Under the pieces are notes generated by a model. The model was not told where the DNA came from. It was given only the letters and a program-made list of their open reading frames with translations, and ran no database searches. This document shows positions 25,635 through 34,834 of a stretch of 64,000 nucleotides of DNA, piece after piece (position 1 is the stretch's first letter; every line of letters begins with the position of its first letter). Made by a program: the position numbers and the translations under genes. Source of the stretch: a bacterium (GTDB lineage Bacteria > Eisenbacteria > RBG-16-71-46 > CAIMUX01); the NCBI GenBank assembly GCA_030431975.1, contig JAUIHP010000011.1, forward strand, positions 1-64,000, in the 5' to 3' direction.

Positions 25635-27746
25635 CTACCGCACCGGCTCGACCCGAATCCGAACGTCGACGGCCAGGGCCTCCGCGCGGCTCGATGTCGC
25701 CAGGAAAGGATTGATATCGAGCTCCGCAATCCGGGGGTGGCGTTCACTGAGTTGGGCCAGACGTAGCAGGACCTCGGCCAGGAACTCACGGTCCGTCGGC
25801 GCCTCACCCCGAACGCCTTCGAGTAGCCGGTGCCCGCGAAGTCCTTCGACGATCTCGAGCGCCTCTTCCTTCGACAAGGGCGGAACCGCGAACCGGACGT
25901 CGCCGAAGACCTCGACGTACTTTCCTCCAAGTCCGAACATCAGCGTCGTTCCCAGCTTTTGGTCGACGGAGAGGCCATATATGACTTCGTGACCTTTCCG
26001 TACCATCCGCTGCAGCAGAAAGCTCTCGGCGCGCACGCCCGCGGCTTGGATTCGCTTCTCCATCTCCGTGAAGGCGCGGTAGAACTCCTCCATGCTTCGA
26101 AGGTCAACCGCAACGGCCCCGACATCGCTCTTGTGGACGAGCTCCGGCCCGACAGCTTTGAGGACAAGCGGGTAGCCCATCTCTTCGGCCGCACGCAACG
26201 CTTCCGACTCGGACCCGACGATCCGGCGTTCGACGACAGGGATTCCGTACGCCTCGAGGACCGAGAATGCGCTCTCGACATCCATATAGCCTTCGCAAGT
26301 GGCATTGATGAGCGCGCACACCGCGTCGTCGTCGACATCGAACTCCGGCGCGGGAGTCGACGGACGGTCTCGCCATTGCGAATACTCATAAAGCCGAGCC
26401 ATCGCCGTCGCAGCCGACTCGGGGAACCGGTACACCGCGATGGATTCCGCCTGCGTCCGCACGTCCCCGTAGGAATCCTCGCTCGCCATCATGACCACGG
26501 CGACCGGTTTGTCCGGACGATCGGTGGCCGAATTGCCGATGGCATGCAGGATCTCCAACGGTGTCGAGGTTAGCGGCGCCACATGAATGGCCAGGACCAT
26601 GTCCACACCCGGATCTTCGAGCAGGTGCTTCGTCGCCTTCGCATACTCGTCGACGTTGGCCGCTGCGATCATGTCGACGGGATTCGCGACACTGGCCTCG
26701 GCAGGAAGAAACGAACGAAGACTTTGTACCGTTTCTTCGGAAAGGCTCGCCATTTCTAGGCCGAGGCCGACAAAGGCATCGGTGGCCATGATGGCCGGTC
26801 CGCCGGCGTTGGTGAGGATGGCAACCCGATTTCCTTTGGGCAACGGGCACCGGTCCAAAGCCTGCGCAATGTCGAAGAGTTCCTCGATCGTGTTCGCGCG
26901 AATGACTCCGCACTGATCGAGAAAGGCGGAAACCGTGACGTCCGCGGCCGCCAAGGCCCCGGTGTGACTCGAGGCCGCCCGTGCGCCTTCTTCCGTCCTT
27001 CCCGACTTCACGATGAGAATCGGTTTCTCGTGTGAGACACGCTTCGCGATCTGCGCGAAGCGCTTCGGGTTTCCGAACGACTCCAGGTACATCGCGATGA
27101 CCTTGGTGTTCTCGTCGGACTCCCAGTACTCCAACAAGTCGTTTCCGGAAACGTCGGCCTTGTTCCCCATCGATGCGAACTGGGTGAACCCGATGCCGAG
27201 CCCGGCCGCCACATTGAGGATGGCCACACCCAGTGCGCCGGACTGCGTGACGAATCCGACCGTTCCCGGCTTGGCCGGCGTCGGAGCGAACGTGGCATTC
27301 AGTCGCACTTCGGGATCGGCGTTGAGGACACCCATGCAGTTGGGACCGACCATCCGTGCCCCGGCCTCTCGCACCTTGTCGCGGATGGCGTTCTCCATCT
27401 CGCGTCCCTCATCGTCCACTTCGCCGAAGCCCGCGCTGATCACGACGAGACCCTTGATGCCGGCCGCAAGACAGTCGTCAACGACAGCCGGAACGGCGTC
27501 TCTGGGAACGACGACAACGGCGAGGTCGACAGGATCCGGAATCTCCGCCACGCTCGGGTAGCAACGCAGTGAATGGATGACGTCCGTCGTTGGGTTCACC
27601 GGGAAGATGGTGCCGGCAAACTCGTTCTGCACCAGGTTGTGGACCAACGAGTAGCCGATCGAGTTCTTGCGTCGGGAAGCTCCGATTACCGCGACAGAAC
27701 GAGGCTTGAAAATCGGATCCAGGGCGCCTTCGCGAAACTCATTCAT
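25635..27746 (-). CDS. ADP-forming acyl/acetyl-CoA synthetase (fused alpha-beta)
   Basis: Converts an acyl-CoA plus ADP and phosphate into the acid plus ATP, or the reverse. The 703-residue protein is a single-chain fusion: a CoA-binding Rossmann domain (about 10-135, KPRSVAVIGASRR), succinyl-CoA-ligase-like domains with the phospho-histidine His261 (ASSHTGAL), and an ATP-grasp domain (about 490-703, ending AELDINPFLA). GGAGG lies 8 bases before the ATG at 27746, and any upstream extension is out of keeping with the family. The acyl substrate (acetate, propionate, aryl) cannot be told. It stands alone, divergent from the symporter gene. Confidence 0.93.
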   Translation of the reverse strand: MNEFREGALDPIFKPRSVAVIGASRRKNSIGYSLVHNLVQNEFAGTIFPVNPTTDVIHSLRCYPSVAEIPDPVDLAVVVVPRDAVPAVVDDCLAAGIKGLVVISAGFGEVDDEGREMENAIRDKVREAGARMVGPNCMGVLNADPEVRLNATFAPTPAKPGTVGFVTQSGALGVAILNVAAGLGIGFTQFASMGNKADVSGNDLLEYWESDENTKVIAMYLESFGNPKRFAQIAKRVSHEKPILIVKSGRTEEGARAASSHTGALAAADVTVSAFLDQCGVIRANTIEELFDIAQALDRCPLPKGNRVAILTNAGGPAIMATDAFVGLGLEMASLSEETVQSLRSFLPAEASVANPVDMIAAANVDEYAKATKHLLEDPGVDMVLAIHVAPLTSTPLEILHAIGNSATDRPDKPVAVVMMASEDSYGDVRTQAESIAVYRFPESAATAMARLYEYSQWRDRPSTPAPEFDVDDDAVCALINATCEGYMDVESAFSVLEAYGIPVVERRIVGSESEALRAAEEMGYPLVLKAVGPELVHKSDVGAVAVDLRSMEEFYRAFTEMEKRIQAAGVRAESFLLQRMVRKGHEVIYGLSVDQKLGTTLMFGLGGKYVEVFGDVRFAVPPLSKEEALEIVEGLRGHRLLEGVRGEAPTDREFLAEVLLRLAQLSERHPRIAELDINPFLATSSRAEALAVDVRIRVEPVR

Positions 27747-27897
27747 TGCTGTTTCCTCCAATCCGCAAAGATAGCCGACCCAAGGCGGTGAACGAAGCAC
27801 GGTTTCCGTAAGGTCTCCCCCGTATTCTCCGTGACCGTTTCGCGGGCCTATGTCACACTTCCGTCTGCATTTCGTACCTGTGGGCGAAAGGACCACT

Positions 27898-29418
27898 TTG
27901 GACTCGTACACCTTCCTCTGGATCGTCCTCGTCGCGTACGGCGCTCTCATGTGGTTGCTCGCGCCACGCTCCAACCGCTTCGATCAGTTCTTCGTCGGCC
28001 GCGCCCGTGATGGCAGAGAGGTCGGGATGGGACTGCTGGTCGCCTCCATCGCCATCTCGTGGCTCTTCGCCAAGTCGATCACCAATGCCGCAAACCTCGG
28101 ACAGGAGTTCGGCCTGGTCGGAGCCGTCGCCTACGCCGGTTGGTACCTTTCGATTCCGGTCGCCGGGATCGTCATCTACTACCTGCGGACCCGGCACGGC
28201 GCCCCGAGCATTCCGGAGTGGATCACCAGAAAGTACGGCTCAGCCGCCACCCTCGCTTTCGTTCTCGTCATCCTCGTTCGCCTCATGAACGAAGTGTGGT
28301 CGAACACCGCCGTCGTTGGGGCCTACTTCGGAGCCTCTGGGTCGACTTCCTACTTCGGCGCGGCGATGGTCTTCGCCGTTCTGACGCTGTTCTACAGTCT
28401 GCGAGGAGGCCTTCGCAGTTCGATCCTGACCGACGCGATTCAGTTCGCCCTCGGGGTCTTCCTTCTCGTTTTCGTCATTGGCCTCATCGTTCCGCAGGCT
28501 GGAATCGCACCGCTCGTCTCTGCAGGAGAATGGACTCTGGTCGGCGGTGTCGACCTTCTCCTGGTGGGTCTCCTCCAGTCCTTCAGCTACCCGTTTCATG
28601 ATCCGGTGCTGACTGATCGCGGATTTCTCACTCGTCCCAAGATCATGCTTCGCGCCTACGTCATCGCCGGATTCATCGCCGCCGCCTTCATCGTTCTCTT
28701 CGGACTGACCGGTGTCTACGGTTCCCTGCTCGGTTCCGGCGGCGGTGGAGACGCCGCTGGGCAGGACGCGCCGCTACGGGTAGCGCAAAGCTTCGGTGTG
28801 GCCGTTCTTGCGGGGATGACCGTGCTCATGATGGTTTCCGCCGGGTCGACTCTCGATTCCACGCTCAGCTCATGTGCCAAGGCGTTCGTCATCGACTTGG
28901 GCGTAGCGCGGGCCTCCGACCCGTTGTCTCGCGACCCGGAATCCCGACCGCTGGTCGCCCCGCTTCATCGTCTGTTTCAACGCCTCGATCCCGTTGCCGC
29001 GGGACGTGGAGTCATGGTTCTCGCCGTCCTGATCGGTTCACTTCCACTCTTCGCGGGAACTGCGATTCTCAAAGCCACGACGGTCAGCGGCACGATGGTT
29101 CTGGGGCTCGCGCCGATCTTTCTGTTCGCCGGTTGGAGCCGAGCCGGTCGCCTGGCTTTCCACTTCGCGTTCTGGCCCGGTGCGGTCCTCGGAGTCCTCC
29201 ACGCGATGAACCGTCTGCCGGAGGCTTGGAGCATCGGTGCAGGAAAATACGGTGCGCTATTGGGAGCCAACGTCTACGGAACGGTTCTCGTCTTCGCGGG
29301 CTTTGTCGTGGGAGCCGTTCTCGGAAGGTCGTCGATTCGCGCCACCGCCACCGCAGGCGCAACTGCGTTGGTCGTACTCTTCATCTCAAACCAAATCGAG
29401 TTCATAACGCATGTCTAG
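27898..29418 (+). CDS. Sodium:solute symporter family transporter
   Basis: Na+-coupled uptake protein of 506 residues with about 13 hydrophobic helices. It has the SSS pattern: FFVGRARDGREVGMGLLVAS, SWLFAKSITNAANLG, YYLRTRHGAPSIPEWITRKYG, FYSLRGGLRSSILTDAIQF (the conserved GGL...TD sodium-site region) and SAGSTLDSTLSS. TTG at 27898 has AAAGGA about 5 bases upstream; an ATG at 27850 is the alternative. The stop overlaps the radical SAM start by 8 bases, so the two are co-transcribed. Solute unknown; several bacterial members take up urea, proline or acetate. Confidence 0.87.
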   Translation: MDSYTFLWIVLVAYGALMWLLAPRSNRFDQFFVGRARDGREVGMGLLVASIAISWLFAKSITNAANLGQEFGLVGAVAYAGWYLSIPVAGIVIYYLRTRHGAPSIPEWITRKYGSAATLAFVLVILVRLMNEVWSNTAVVGAYFGASGSTSYFGAAMVFAVLTLFYSLRGGLRSSILTDAIQFALGVFLLVFVIGLIVPQAGIAPLVSAGEWTLVGGVDLLLVGLLQSFSYPFHDPVLTDRGFLTRPKIMLRAYVIAGFIAAAFIVLFGLTGVYGSLLGSGGGGDAAGQDAPLRVAQSFGVAVLAGMTVLMMVSAGSTLDSTLSSCAKAFVIDLGVARASDPLSRDPESRPLVAPLHRLFQRLDPVAAGRGVMVLAVLIGSLPLFAGTAILKATTVSGTMVLGLAPIFLFAGWSRAGRLAFHFAFWPGAVLGVLHAMNRLPEAWSIGAGKYGALLGANVYGTVLVFAGFVVGAVLGRSSIRATATAGATALVVLFISNQIEFITHV

Positions 29419-30340
29419 GAAAGCAACCGGCGGAAGCCCAACAGAGCCCGCCAAGCCACGCCCCGTCTCCAGCCACAAACACCGCGGCCCCGCGCTCGAC
29501 TTCATCGGCCTCGACGTTCTGTGGTTGCAGATCACCGGCACGGTTTGCAACATCGCGTGCCGACACTGCTTCATCACCTGCGGACCGAAGAACTTCAATC
29601 ACCCGTTCATGGATCGGGATCAGGTCCTCACCACACTCGAGGCGGCAAAGGACAGCGGCGTGAAGGAGTACTACTTCACGGGCGGCGAACCCTTCATGCA
29701 TCCGGACCTGCTCTTCTTCATCGAGCGGACACTCGAGCAGGGCCCGCTTTCCATTCTCACGAATGCGCTGCTCATCGACACGATCACGGCCGGGCGTCTT
29801 TTCGAACTGTCCCAAGCCAGTGAGTACAGCCTCGACATACGAGTCAGTCTCGACGGCACGACGGCCGAAGAGAACGACCCCATTCGTGGTAAAGGCACTT
29901 TCCAGGAGATTCTTGTCGGCGCCGCAAACCTTCTTCGAGCCGGTCTCAATCCTGTCTTCACCGTGACGACCGTACACGCACAGTACGAGGGCGGAGACGG
30001 GCGAACGCTCTTCATGGAAGAGCTGCGTCAAAGAGGATTCCCCCGGCCGCGCGTGAAGTTTATCCCGCCGTTTCATCTCGGACGCGAGGCACAGCGATCG
30101 GGCGAGTATGAAGAGAGTTTCCGACTCTCTCCCGGCGACCTCTTCCCTGGAGAGGAAGAGGTGCTTCAATGCGGAAGCTGTCGCACGGTCACCGCCAACG
30201 GGGTCTATCCCTGCCCAATACTGATCGAGGAGGACGGCGCACGGATGGCCGGTTCTCTCGAAGCATCATTCGGTTCGATCGAACTGAATCACCCGGCCTG
30301 CGCCACATGTCACGTTGAGGGATTCTCTTGCCGGACGTAG
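29411..30340 (+). CDS. Radical SAM enzyme with C-terminal SPASM-like cysteines
   Basis: Iron-sulfur enzyme of 309 residues that would cleave S-adenosylmethionine to start radical chemistry. The CxxxCxxC cluster site is Cys46, Cys50 and Cys53 (CNIACRHCF), followed by TGGEP near residue 90 and IRVSLDGT near 147. Six Cys in the last ~55 residues (CGSC, CPI, then Cys297, Cys300, Cys307) suggest auxiliary clusters as in SPASM/twitch proteins. It overlaps the symporter by 8 bases and is followed 75 bases on by a phosphoesterase. No precursor peptide, B12 domain or methyltransferase was seen nearby, so the substrate is open. Confidence 0.88.
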   Translation: MSRKATGGSPTEPAKPRPVSSHKHRGPALDFIGLDVLWLQITGTVCNIACRHCFITCGPKNFNHPFMDRDQVLTTLEAAKDSGVKEYYFTGGEPFMHPDLLFFIERTLEQGPLSILTNALLIDTITAGRLFELSQASEYSLDIRVSLDGTTAEENDPIRGKGTFQEILVGAANLLRAGLNPVFTVTTVHAQYEGGDGRTLFMEELRQRGFPRPRVKFIPPFHLGREAQRSGEYEESFRLSPGDLFPGEEEVLQCGSCRTVTANGVYPCPILIEEDGARMAGSLEASFGSIELNHPACATCHVEGFSCRT

Positions 30341-30414
30341 ACACCGTCGCAGTCGCCGTCGCAGTCGCCTCAGTAATCCTTTCGTCGCGGAAGTGAAGTT
30401 GTGGGAGTGAAGCT

Positions 30415-31296
30415 GTGGGGATGAAGTCCCGCGAGGAATCTCGACTCGACCCGATGATGACGCGTCCGAACGACCGTGTTCTCGATCTTCGCGGCGGAAG
30501 TTCCGCTTCCCGGATCGCGCTGTTCGGCGGGATCTACAACAACTACCTCGCATTGAATGCTGTGTTGGACGACGCCGTGCGCGCCGGGGCCGAGACAGTG
30601 TTCTTCCTTGGGGACGCCGGAGGCTTCGGACCGCATCCGGATCGGTCCATCGAAATCCTTCGAGATCGTGACATCGTCTCGATGCAGGGCAACTATGATG
30701 ACAGTGTCGGAAACGGTCTGGACGACTGTCAGTGCGGCTACGTCGATCCGCGGGACAACCACTACGCTCAAATCAGTTACGACTACACGTTCGCCAACAC
30801 ATCGCAGCATCATCGGGACTGGCTGCGCGAACTACCCACCTCCATTCGCTTGAACCTCGGTTCCCATCGACTGCTCCTCGCGCACGGATCGCCTCGACGG
30901 GTCAACGAGTTCCTCTGGGAAACGACGACTTCCGAGCCTTTCATCGAACGTCTTCTCGACGAACAACGCGCAGACCTGGTCTGCGTAACCCATACCGGGA
31001 TTCCGTGGCAACGCCGTCTCGCAACCGATCCGAACCGCGGCGTCCTCAACGTCGGCGCCATCGGTCGTCCGGCCAACGACGGTAGCCTTTCCGTCTGGTA
31101 CGCACTCGTTTCCATCGATGAAAGCGGGGACCTGCGGAGCGAACTCAGGTCCGTGGCCTATGACACTGAGCGACTGGCTGCTGAGATGCGAAATGAGGGA
31201 CTACCCGACGAGTTCGTGGAGACGATCGAAACGGGTTGGTGGACGACGTGTCTGGAGATCCTGCCGGCGAAAGAGCGCGCCGCTGGTCGATTCTAA
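30415..31296 (+). CDS. Calcineurin-like metallophosphoesterase with atypical first metal motif
   Basis: Phosphoesterase-fold protein of 293 residues. It shows GDAGGFGPHPD (second motif, LGDAGG), GNYDDS (GNHD-like with Tyr for His), LLLAHGSP and a THTGIP stretch. The first motif, normally DxHGN, reads GGIYNN, so the usual Asp and His metal ligands are Gly and Tyr. Either this subfamily binds metal differently or it has lost part of the site. The start may be GTG 30415 or ATG 30421. It is probably the last gene of the symporter / radical SAM run. Confidence 0.83.
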   Translation: MGMKSREESRLDPMMTRPNDRVLDLRGGSSASRIALFGGIYNNYLALNAVLDDAVRAGAETVFFLGDAGGFGPHPDRSIEILRDRDIVSMQGNYDDSVGNGLDDCQCGYVDPRDNHYAQISYDYTFANTSQHHRDWLRELPTSIRLNLGSHRLLLAHGSPRRVNEFLWETTTSEPFIERLLDEQRADLVCVTHTGIPWQRRLATDPNRGVLNVGAIGRPANDGSLSVWYALVSIDESGDLRSELRSVAYDTERLAAEMRNEGLPDEFVETIETGWWTTCLEILPAKERAAGRF

Positions 31297-31351
31297 CCAA
31301 GCCCGGAACGGATCACTGGGCCACTGAACCTATCCTGACAATCTCGACATC

Positions 31352-32602
31352 TCATTTGCCGAACGCACGCTTCACCTGACCCCAGGACTGGCGGATCACC
31401 GGAACGCCGGCACAGGACGGGCGCGCCCCGATTGTAGAGGTGCAGTCTTCATGGCTGTTCTCCGGCAAACAAGGGCTCGTGTCTTTGAGCTGCCACTTGA
31501 TTTCGTCACAGAATTTTGGATCCGCCAGGACGACGGTGTTCTCATCCGTGTCCAACGTCCCACTCAAGTCTGTTAGAAGCTCCGGCCACTGGACACAGCA
31601 ACTCACAGTGCCACCCGAAGAAGACAGTATCCAACCTTGAGATCCGAAGACGATGTTCTCGGAGAAAATCACTCCAGAGCGGGCGTGTGTGTTTATGTCC
31701 ACATCCATGTAGACGATGGTGTTGTTTTGACACTTGAACCTGGAGCGAACGATCAGGGTCGTAAGGCGACTTCTATCAGATTCATCGTTGCCAACGATAA
31801 GATTGTGCGAGCACTCGATGTTTCCACCCGACGCAACCCAATCGCTGAAACTAACGAGCGCGCCGAGAAAAACTGATCTCGTTACGATGGTGTTCCCCCC
31901 AGGGAACCCAATGGTTCCAGGACCCACGAATTCACAGTCGGACACTCGGAGTTCTCCATCCACCGGCCCCGTAAAGATCGCTCGATCTCGTGGATGCCCC
32001 TCGCTTCCGAATCGCGAATCGACGACCGTGCAATCCGTCGGGCCACCATCAAGAAAGATCGCACTCCCGTCGCCGGAGATCACGTTGTCTACGAAGGAGC
32101 AACGATTGATCTCGACACTAACCAGCGCCTCGGCATAGATCCCTCCGCCATTCCAGTCACTCTCACCGTGAAGCTCGTTGTTCTGGAAGACACAATCAAC
32201 CGCACGCAGAGTGCTGAATACCTGACCGCCCACGAAACAAACTCCAGCTCCGGCTCTGATGCCGAGCAGTTCTGAAATAAGGTGGCCCCGTCCTCCCTGT
32301 ATCACAAGGCCGGATAGGACGAGGTTTCCGCCGGTGGCGACCAGCACGGACTCATCCTTCAAGCCTCCGTCCAGAACCGCCGAGCCCGGGTTCTCTGCCA
32401 GAATCGTCCAATCCCCTACCGGAAGAACGATGTTCTCTCGAAAGAGGCCGTCGAGGAGGACGAGCGTGTCGCCGGAGGCGGCCTGGTTGTCCAGTGTCTC
32501 CTGGACGTTCCCTGTCCCGGGCTCCACTTCCCAGACAGCCGCAGTGGCGTCCACGGTCGCCCCGACACACAACACCGCAGCAAGAAGACTCAGCCTGCTC
32601 AT
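31352..32602 (-). CDS. Secreted right-handed parallel beta-helix protein
   Basis: Predicted secreted protein of 416 residues: signal peptide (MSRLSLLAAVLCVGATVDATA), then a run of ~22-residue rungs typical of pectate-lyase-like helices (LVLSGLVIQGGRG, RAVDCVFQNNELHG, VEINRCSFVDNVISG, CTVVDSRFG). It closes with a Cys-rich tail (ADPKFCD...SPCLPEN...STIGARPSC) that is common at the ends of such surface proteins in FCB bacteria. GGAG ends 4 bases before the ATG at 32602. No catalytic residues could be placed; polysaccharide binding is likely, cleavage not shown. Monocistronic and convergent with the phosphoesterase gene. Confidence 0.85.
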   Translation of the reverse strand: MSRLSLLAAVLCVGATVDATAAVWEVEPGTGNVQETLDNQAASGDTLVLLDGLFRENIVLPVGDWTILAENPGSAVLDGGLKDESVLVATGGNLVLSGLVIQGGRGHLISELLGIRAGAGVCFVGGQVFSTLRAVDCVFQNNELHGESDWNGGGIYAEALVSVEINRCSFVDNVISGDGSAIFLDGGPTDCTVVDSRFGSEGHPRDRAIFTGPVDGELRVSDCEFVGPGTIGFPGGNTIVTRSVFLGALVSFSDWVASGGNIECSHNLIVGNDESDRSRLTTLIVRSRFKCQNNTIVYMDVDINTHARSGVIFSENIVFGSQGWILSSSGGTVSCCVQWPELLTDLSGTLDTDENTVVLADPKFCDEIKWQLKDTSPCLPENSHEDCTSTIGARPSCAGVPVIRQSWGQVKRAFGK

Positions 32603-33047
32603 TTGACTCCAATGCCTGTAGGTCGATCGCGCTGAAGCGCCACAGAAAGTGATCGCAAGTCCAAGGTTCCGTCCAATGGTGACCCAAGTATCCACTCTCC
32701 GTCACCCCTTGTACGTTGGCCGCATCCGCCTACTGCGGAGCGTGACCCCGTTGGATGGCTGAAGTCTGAGAAGAGGTTTCAGCCGGTTGAGACGGGCAAC
32801 GTCGGGAGGGACGATGTATAACGTTCTGACGGCGATGAGTTCCAATGCCACGGCACTCTCATGTGCCGTCCTGGTCGAACATTTAGATCGGCATGCTTCG
32901 GGTGCTGCCCTACCTCCTCACCGAGGCAGCGAACCTGAACTGGTTGCCGAGGGAGTTCCGACCGTCGTGATTCCCTCCGTCGCGCTGCCCTCGTATGGGG
33001 ATTCCCGGATATCCATACATCGAAATATCCCGATACTTAGAAGCGTT
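32603..33047. other. Divergent intergenic region, 445 bases
   Basis: Lies between the beta-helix gene and the sulfur locus. A frame in phase with the ArsR gene extends back to an ATG at 32814 behind GGAGGG, which would add 78 residues of unrecognised sequence; the short start at 33048 is preferred. The last 45 bases before 33048 are AT-rich against the GC-rich background and contain the inverted repeat noted separately. Confidence 0.45.
33007..33030. promoter_or_regulatory. Candidate ArsR operator / promoter
   Basis: GGATAT (33007-33012) and ATATCC (33025-33030) form an inverted repeat with a 12-base spacer in an AT-rich patch 18-41 bases before the ArsR start. ATATCC also recurs as a direct repeat 18 bases apart. 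Self-regulation at such a site is typical for ArsR-family repressors. Confidence 0.4.
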
Positions 33048-33377
33048 ATGAAAACGAAAGCACCGACAACAACAGAACTCTCCCCCGAAGCCCTGGCCGC
33101 CGCGGCCCACTGCCTTCGCACCCTTGCCCACCCGGTTCGGCTACGCATCGTCGAGCTGTTGCTGGAAGACGAGCACACCGTCGGTGAGCTCGCGGAAGCC
33201 TGCCACGTCTCCCAATCGGTGGCTTCGACTCACCTCGGCGTCATGCGGGACCGTGGGATTCTCGAATCCGAGCGCAGAGGACGCAGGATCTACTACTTCG
33301 TCCACGAGCACGCGGCGACCGGAATCATGGAATGTATTCGCGCCCGATTCGGGCAACAGAACCGAGGCCGACAATGA
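33048..33377 (+). CDS. ArsR-family transcriptional repressor of the sulfur locus
   Basis: Winged-helix regulator of 109 residues: LRTLAHPVRLRIVELLLEDE, then the recognition helix region (VGELAEACHVSQSVASTHLG) and the wing (RGILESERRGRRIYYFV). Cys residues occur at about positions 16 (AAHCLRT), 51 (EACHVS) and 97 (MECI). Sulfide- or persulfide-sensing ArsR proteins (BigR/SqrR) use a Cys pair, but the positions here cannot be matched with certainty. It overlaps the octaheme cytochrome gene by ATGA (33374-33377), so it heads the operon. Start 33048 gives the usual family length; a longer start at 32814 is possible. Confidence 0.88.
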   Translation: MKTKAPTTTELSPEALAAAAHCLRTLAHPVRLRIVELLLEDEHTVGELAEACHVSQSVASTHLGVMRDRGILESERRGRRIYYFVHEHAATGIMECIRARFGQQNRGRQ

Positions 33378-34834
33378 CTTCTCGAGCGCGTGGTGGAATC
33401 GGCATCTTCCTGCTCGTGGCACTGGCGCTTCTCATTCCGTTGATGTGGCTGAACCGAGATCGGTCGGCACCTGCCGACGATCCCTGGGCTCAGGTTCCCC
33501 CAAGACTTCCGCAGACCGACCACACCGCGTTGCTTCCCGGCCCTTTTGCGGACGGACCTTCCGTCACCAAAGCCTGCCTCGAATGTCACGAAGACGCCGC
33601 GCACGAAGTCATGCAAACCGCGCATTGGACCTGGGAAAGCGAACCCGTCCCGGTCGACGGTCACGAAGGACTCGTCAAGCTGGGAAAGAAGAACGTCGTC
33701 AACAACTTCTGTATCAGCGTGCAAAGCAACTGGATGGGCTGCACGTCGTGTCATGCAGGGTACGGCTGGAAGGACGAGAACTTCGACTTCTCCGCAGAGG
33801 AGCAGGTCGACTGCCTGGTTTGTCATGACCACTCCGGTGGCTACGCGAAGACGAAGGCAGGACTTCCCGCCGACGGTGTCGATCTCGCCGCAGCAGCACA
33901 AAGCGTAGGGGGACCGACGCGCGACACGTGTGGCGGCTGCCACTTCAAAGGCGGAGGCGGCGACGCTGTCAAACACGGCGACATGGACACCAGCCTTCTC
34001 AATCCGCCCGCCCGGGTCGACGTTCATATGGGGAAGCATGGCCTGGTCTGCACCGACTGCCACCGCACGCAGGATCACCAGATTGCCGGGCGTTCGATCA
34101 GCGTCAGCGTCGACGATGCGAACCGCGCCAGCTGCACGGACTGTCACCAGGCCCGCCCCCATGCAGACGAACGTCTCGACCTTCACGCGGACGCCGTCGC
34201 CTGTCAGACCTGTCACATTCCCGAGGTGGCTCTTCGCGAGATGACCAAGGTCCACTGGGACTGGTCGCAAGCCGGACAGGACCGGGAGAACGCCGACCCG
34301 CACGAGTACTTGAAGAAGAAGGGTGAGTTCGTCATGGAGAGCCACCTCGCGCCGGAGTACGCCTGGTTCGACGGTACGGCGGGCCGCTATCTACTCGGTG
34401 ACCGAATCACCGAAACGGGACCGACGGAGCTCAACCCGCCGCACGGAAGCATACGGGACGAGGGCGCCAAGATCTGGCCGTTCAAGATCCATCGAGGCCG
34501 CCAGGTCTTCGACGAGGTCCACAGAACGCTTCTCGTTCCACAAACGGTCGGCCCCGGCGCCTACTGGGAAACCTTCGACTGGGACAGCGCACTGCGTATG
34601 GGATCAAAAGCCTCCAAGCTCGACTACAGCGGTAGCTACGGCTTTACGGAGACGGCAATGCACTGGCCGTTGACGCACATGGTCGCACCGAAAGAAGACG
34701 CACTCGGCTGTGCGGACTGCCACTCCGACGACGGAGTTCTGGATTGGGAAGCCTTGGGCTACCCGGGAGATCCGATCGAGTGGGGAGGCCGTCGGCAACT
34801 GCAGACCGCAGGAGTGGGAGGAGGTTCGAAATGA
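33374..34834 (+). CDS. Octaheme c-type cytochrome, tetrathionate reductase (OTR) family
   Basis: Periplasmic multiheme enzyme of 486 residues. The N-terminal helix (GIFLLVALALLIPLMWL) is a signal or anchor. Eight CxxCH sites occur: Cys68, 123, 147, 186, 226, 254, 277 and one near 451 (CADCH). Long heme-free stretches between the seventh and eighth, and NNFCISVQSNWMGCTSCHAG around the second, match the OTR family of Shewanella, which reduces tetrathionate, nitrite and hydroxylamine in vitro. ATG at 33374 overlaps the ArsR stop, and its own stop overlaps the next start, so expression is coupled. The direction of electron flow (reduction or sulfur oxidation) cannot be read from sequence. Confidence 0.92.
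   Translation: MTSRARGGIGIFLLVALALLIPLMWLNRDRSAPADDPWAQVPPRLPQTDHTALLPGPFADGPSVTKACLECHEDAAHEVMQTAHWTWESEPVPVDGHEGLVKLGKKNVVNNFCISVQSNWMGCTSCHAGYGWKDENFDFSAEEQVDCLVCHDHSGGYAKTKAGLPADGVDLAAAAQSVGGPTRDTCGGCHFKGGGGDAVKHGDMDTSLLNPPARVDVHMGKHGLVCTDCHRTQDHQIAGRSISVSVDDANRASCTDCHQARPHADERLDLHADAVACQTCHIPEVALREMTKVHWDWSQAGQDRENADPHEYLKKKGEFVMESHLAPEYAWFDGTAGRYLLGDRITETGPTELNPPHGSIRDEGAKIWPFKIHRGRQVFDEVHRTLLVPQTVGPGAYWETFDWDSALRMGSKASKLDYSGSYGFTETAMHWPLTHMVAPKEDALGCADCHSDDGVLDWEALGYPGDPIEWGGRRQLQTAGVGGGSK

Noticed and set aside
30299-30313. CATCH near the radical SAM C-terminus as a heme site
   Set aside because: The protein is a cytoplasmic radical SAM enzyme without a signal peptide; the Cys pattern fits auxiliary iron-sulfur clusters.
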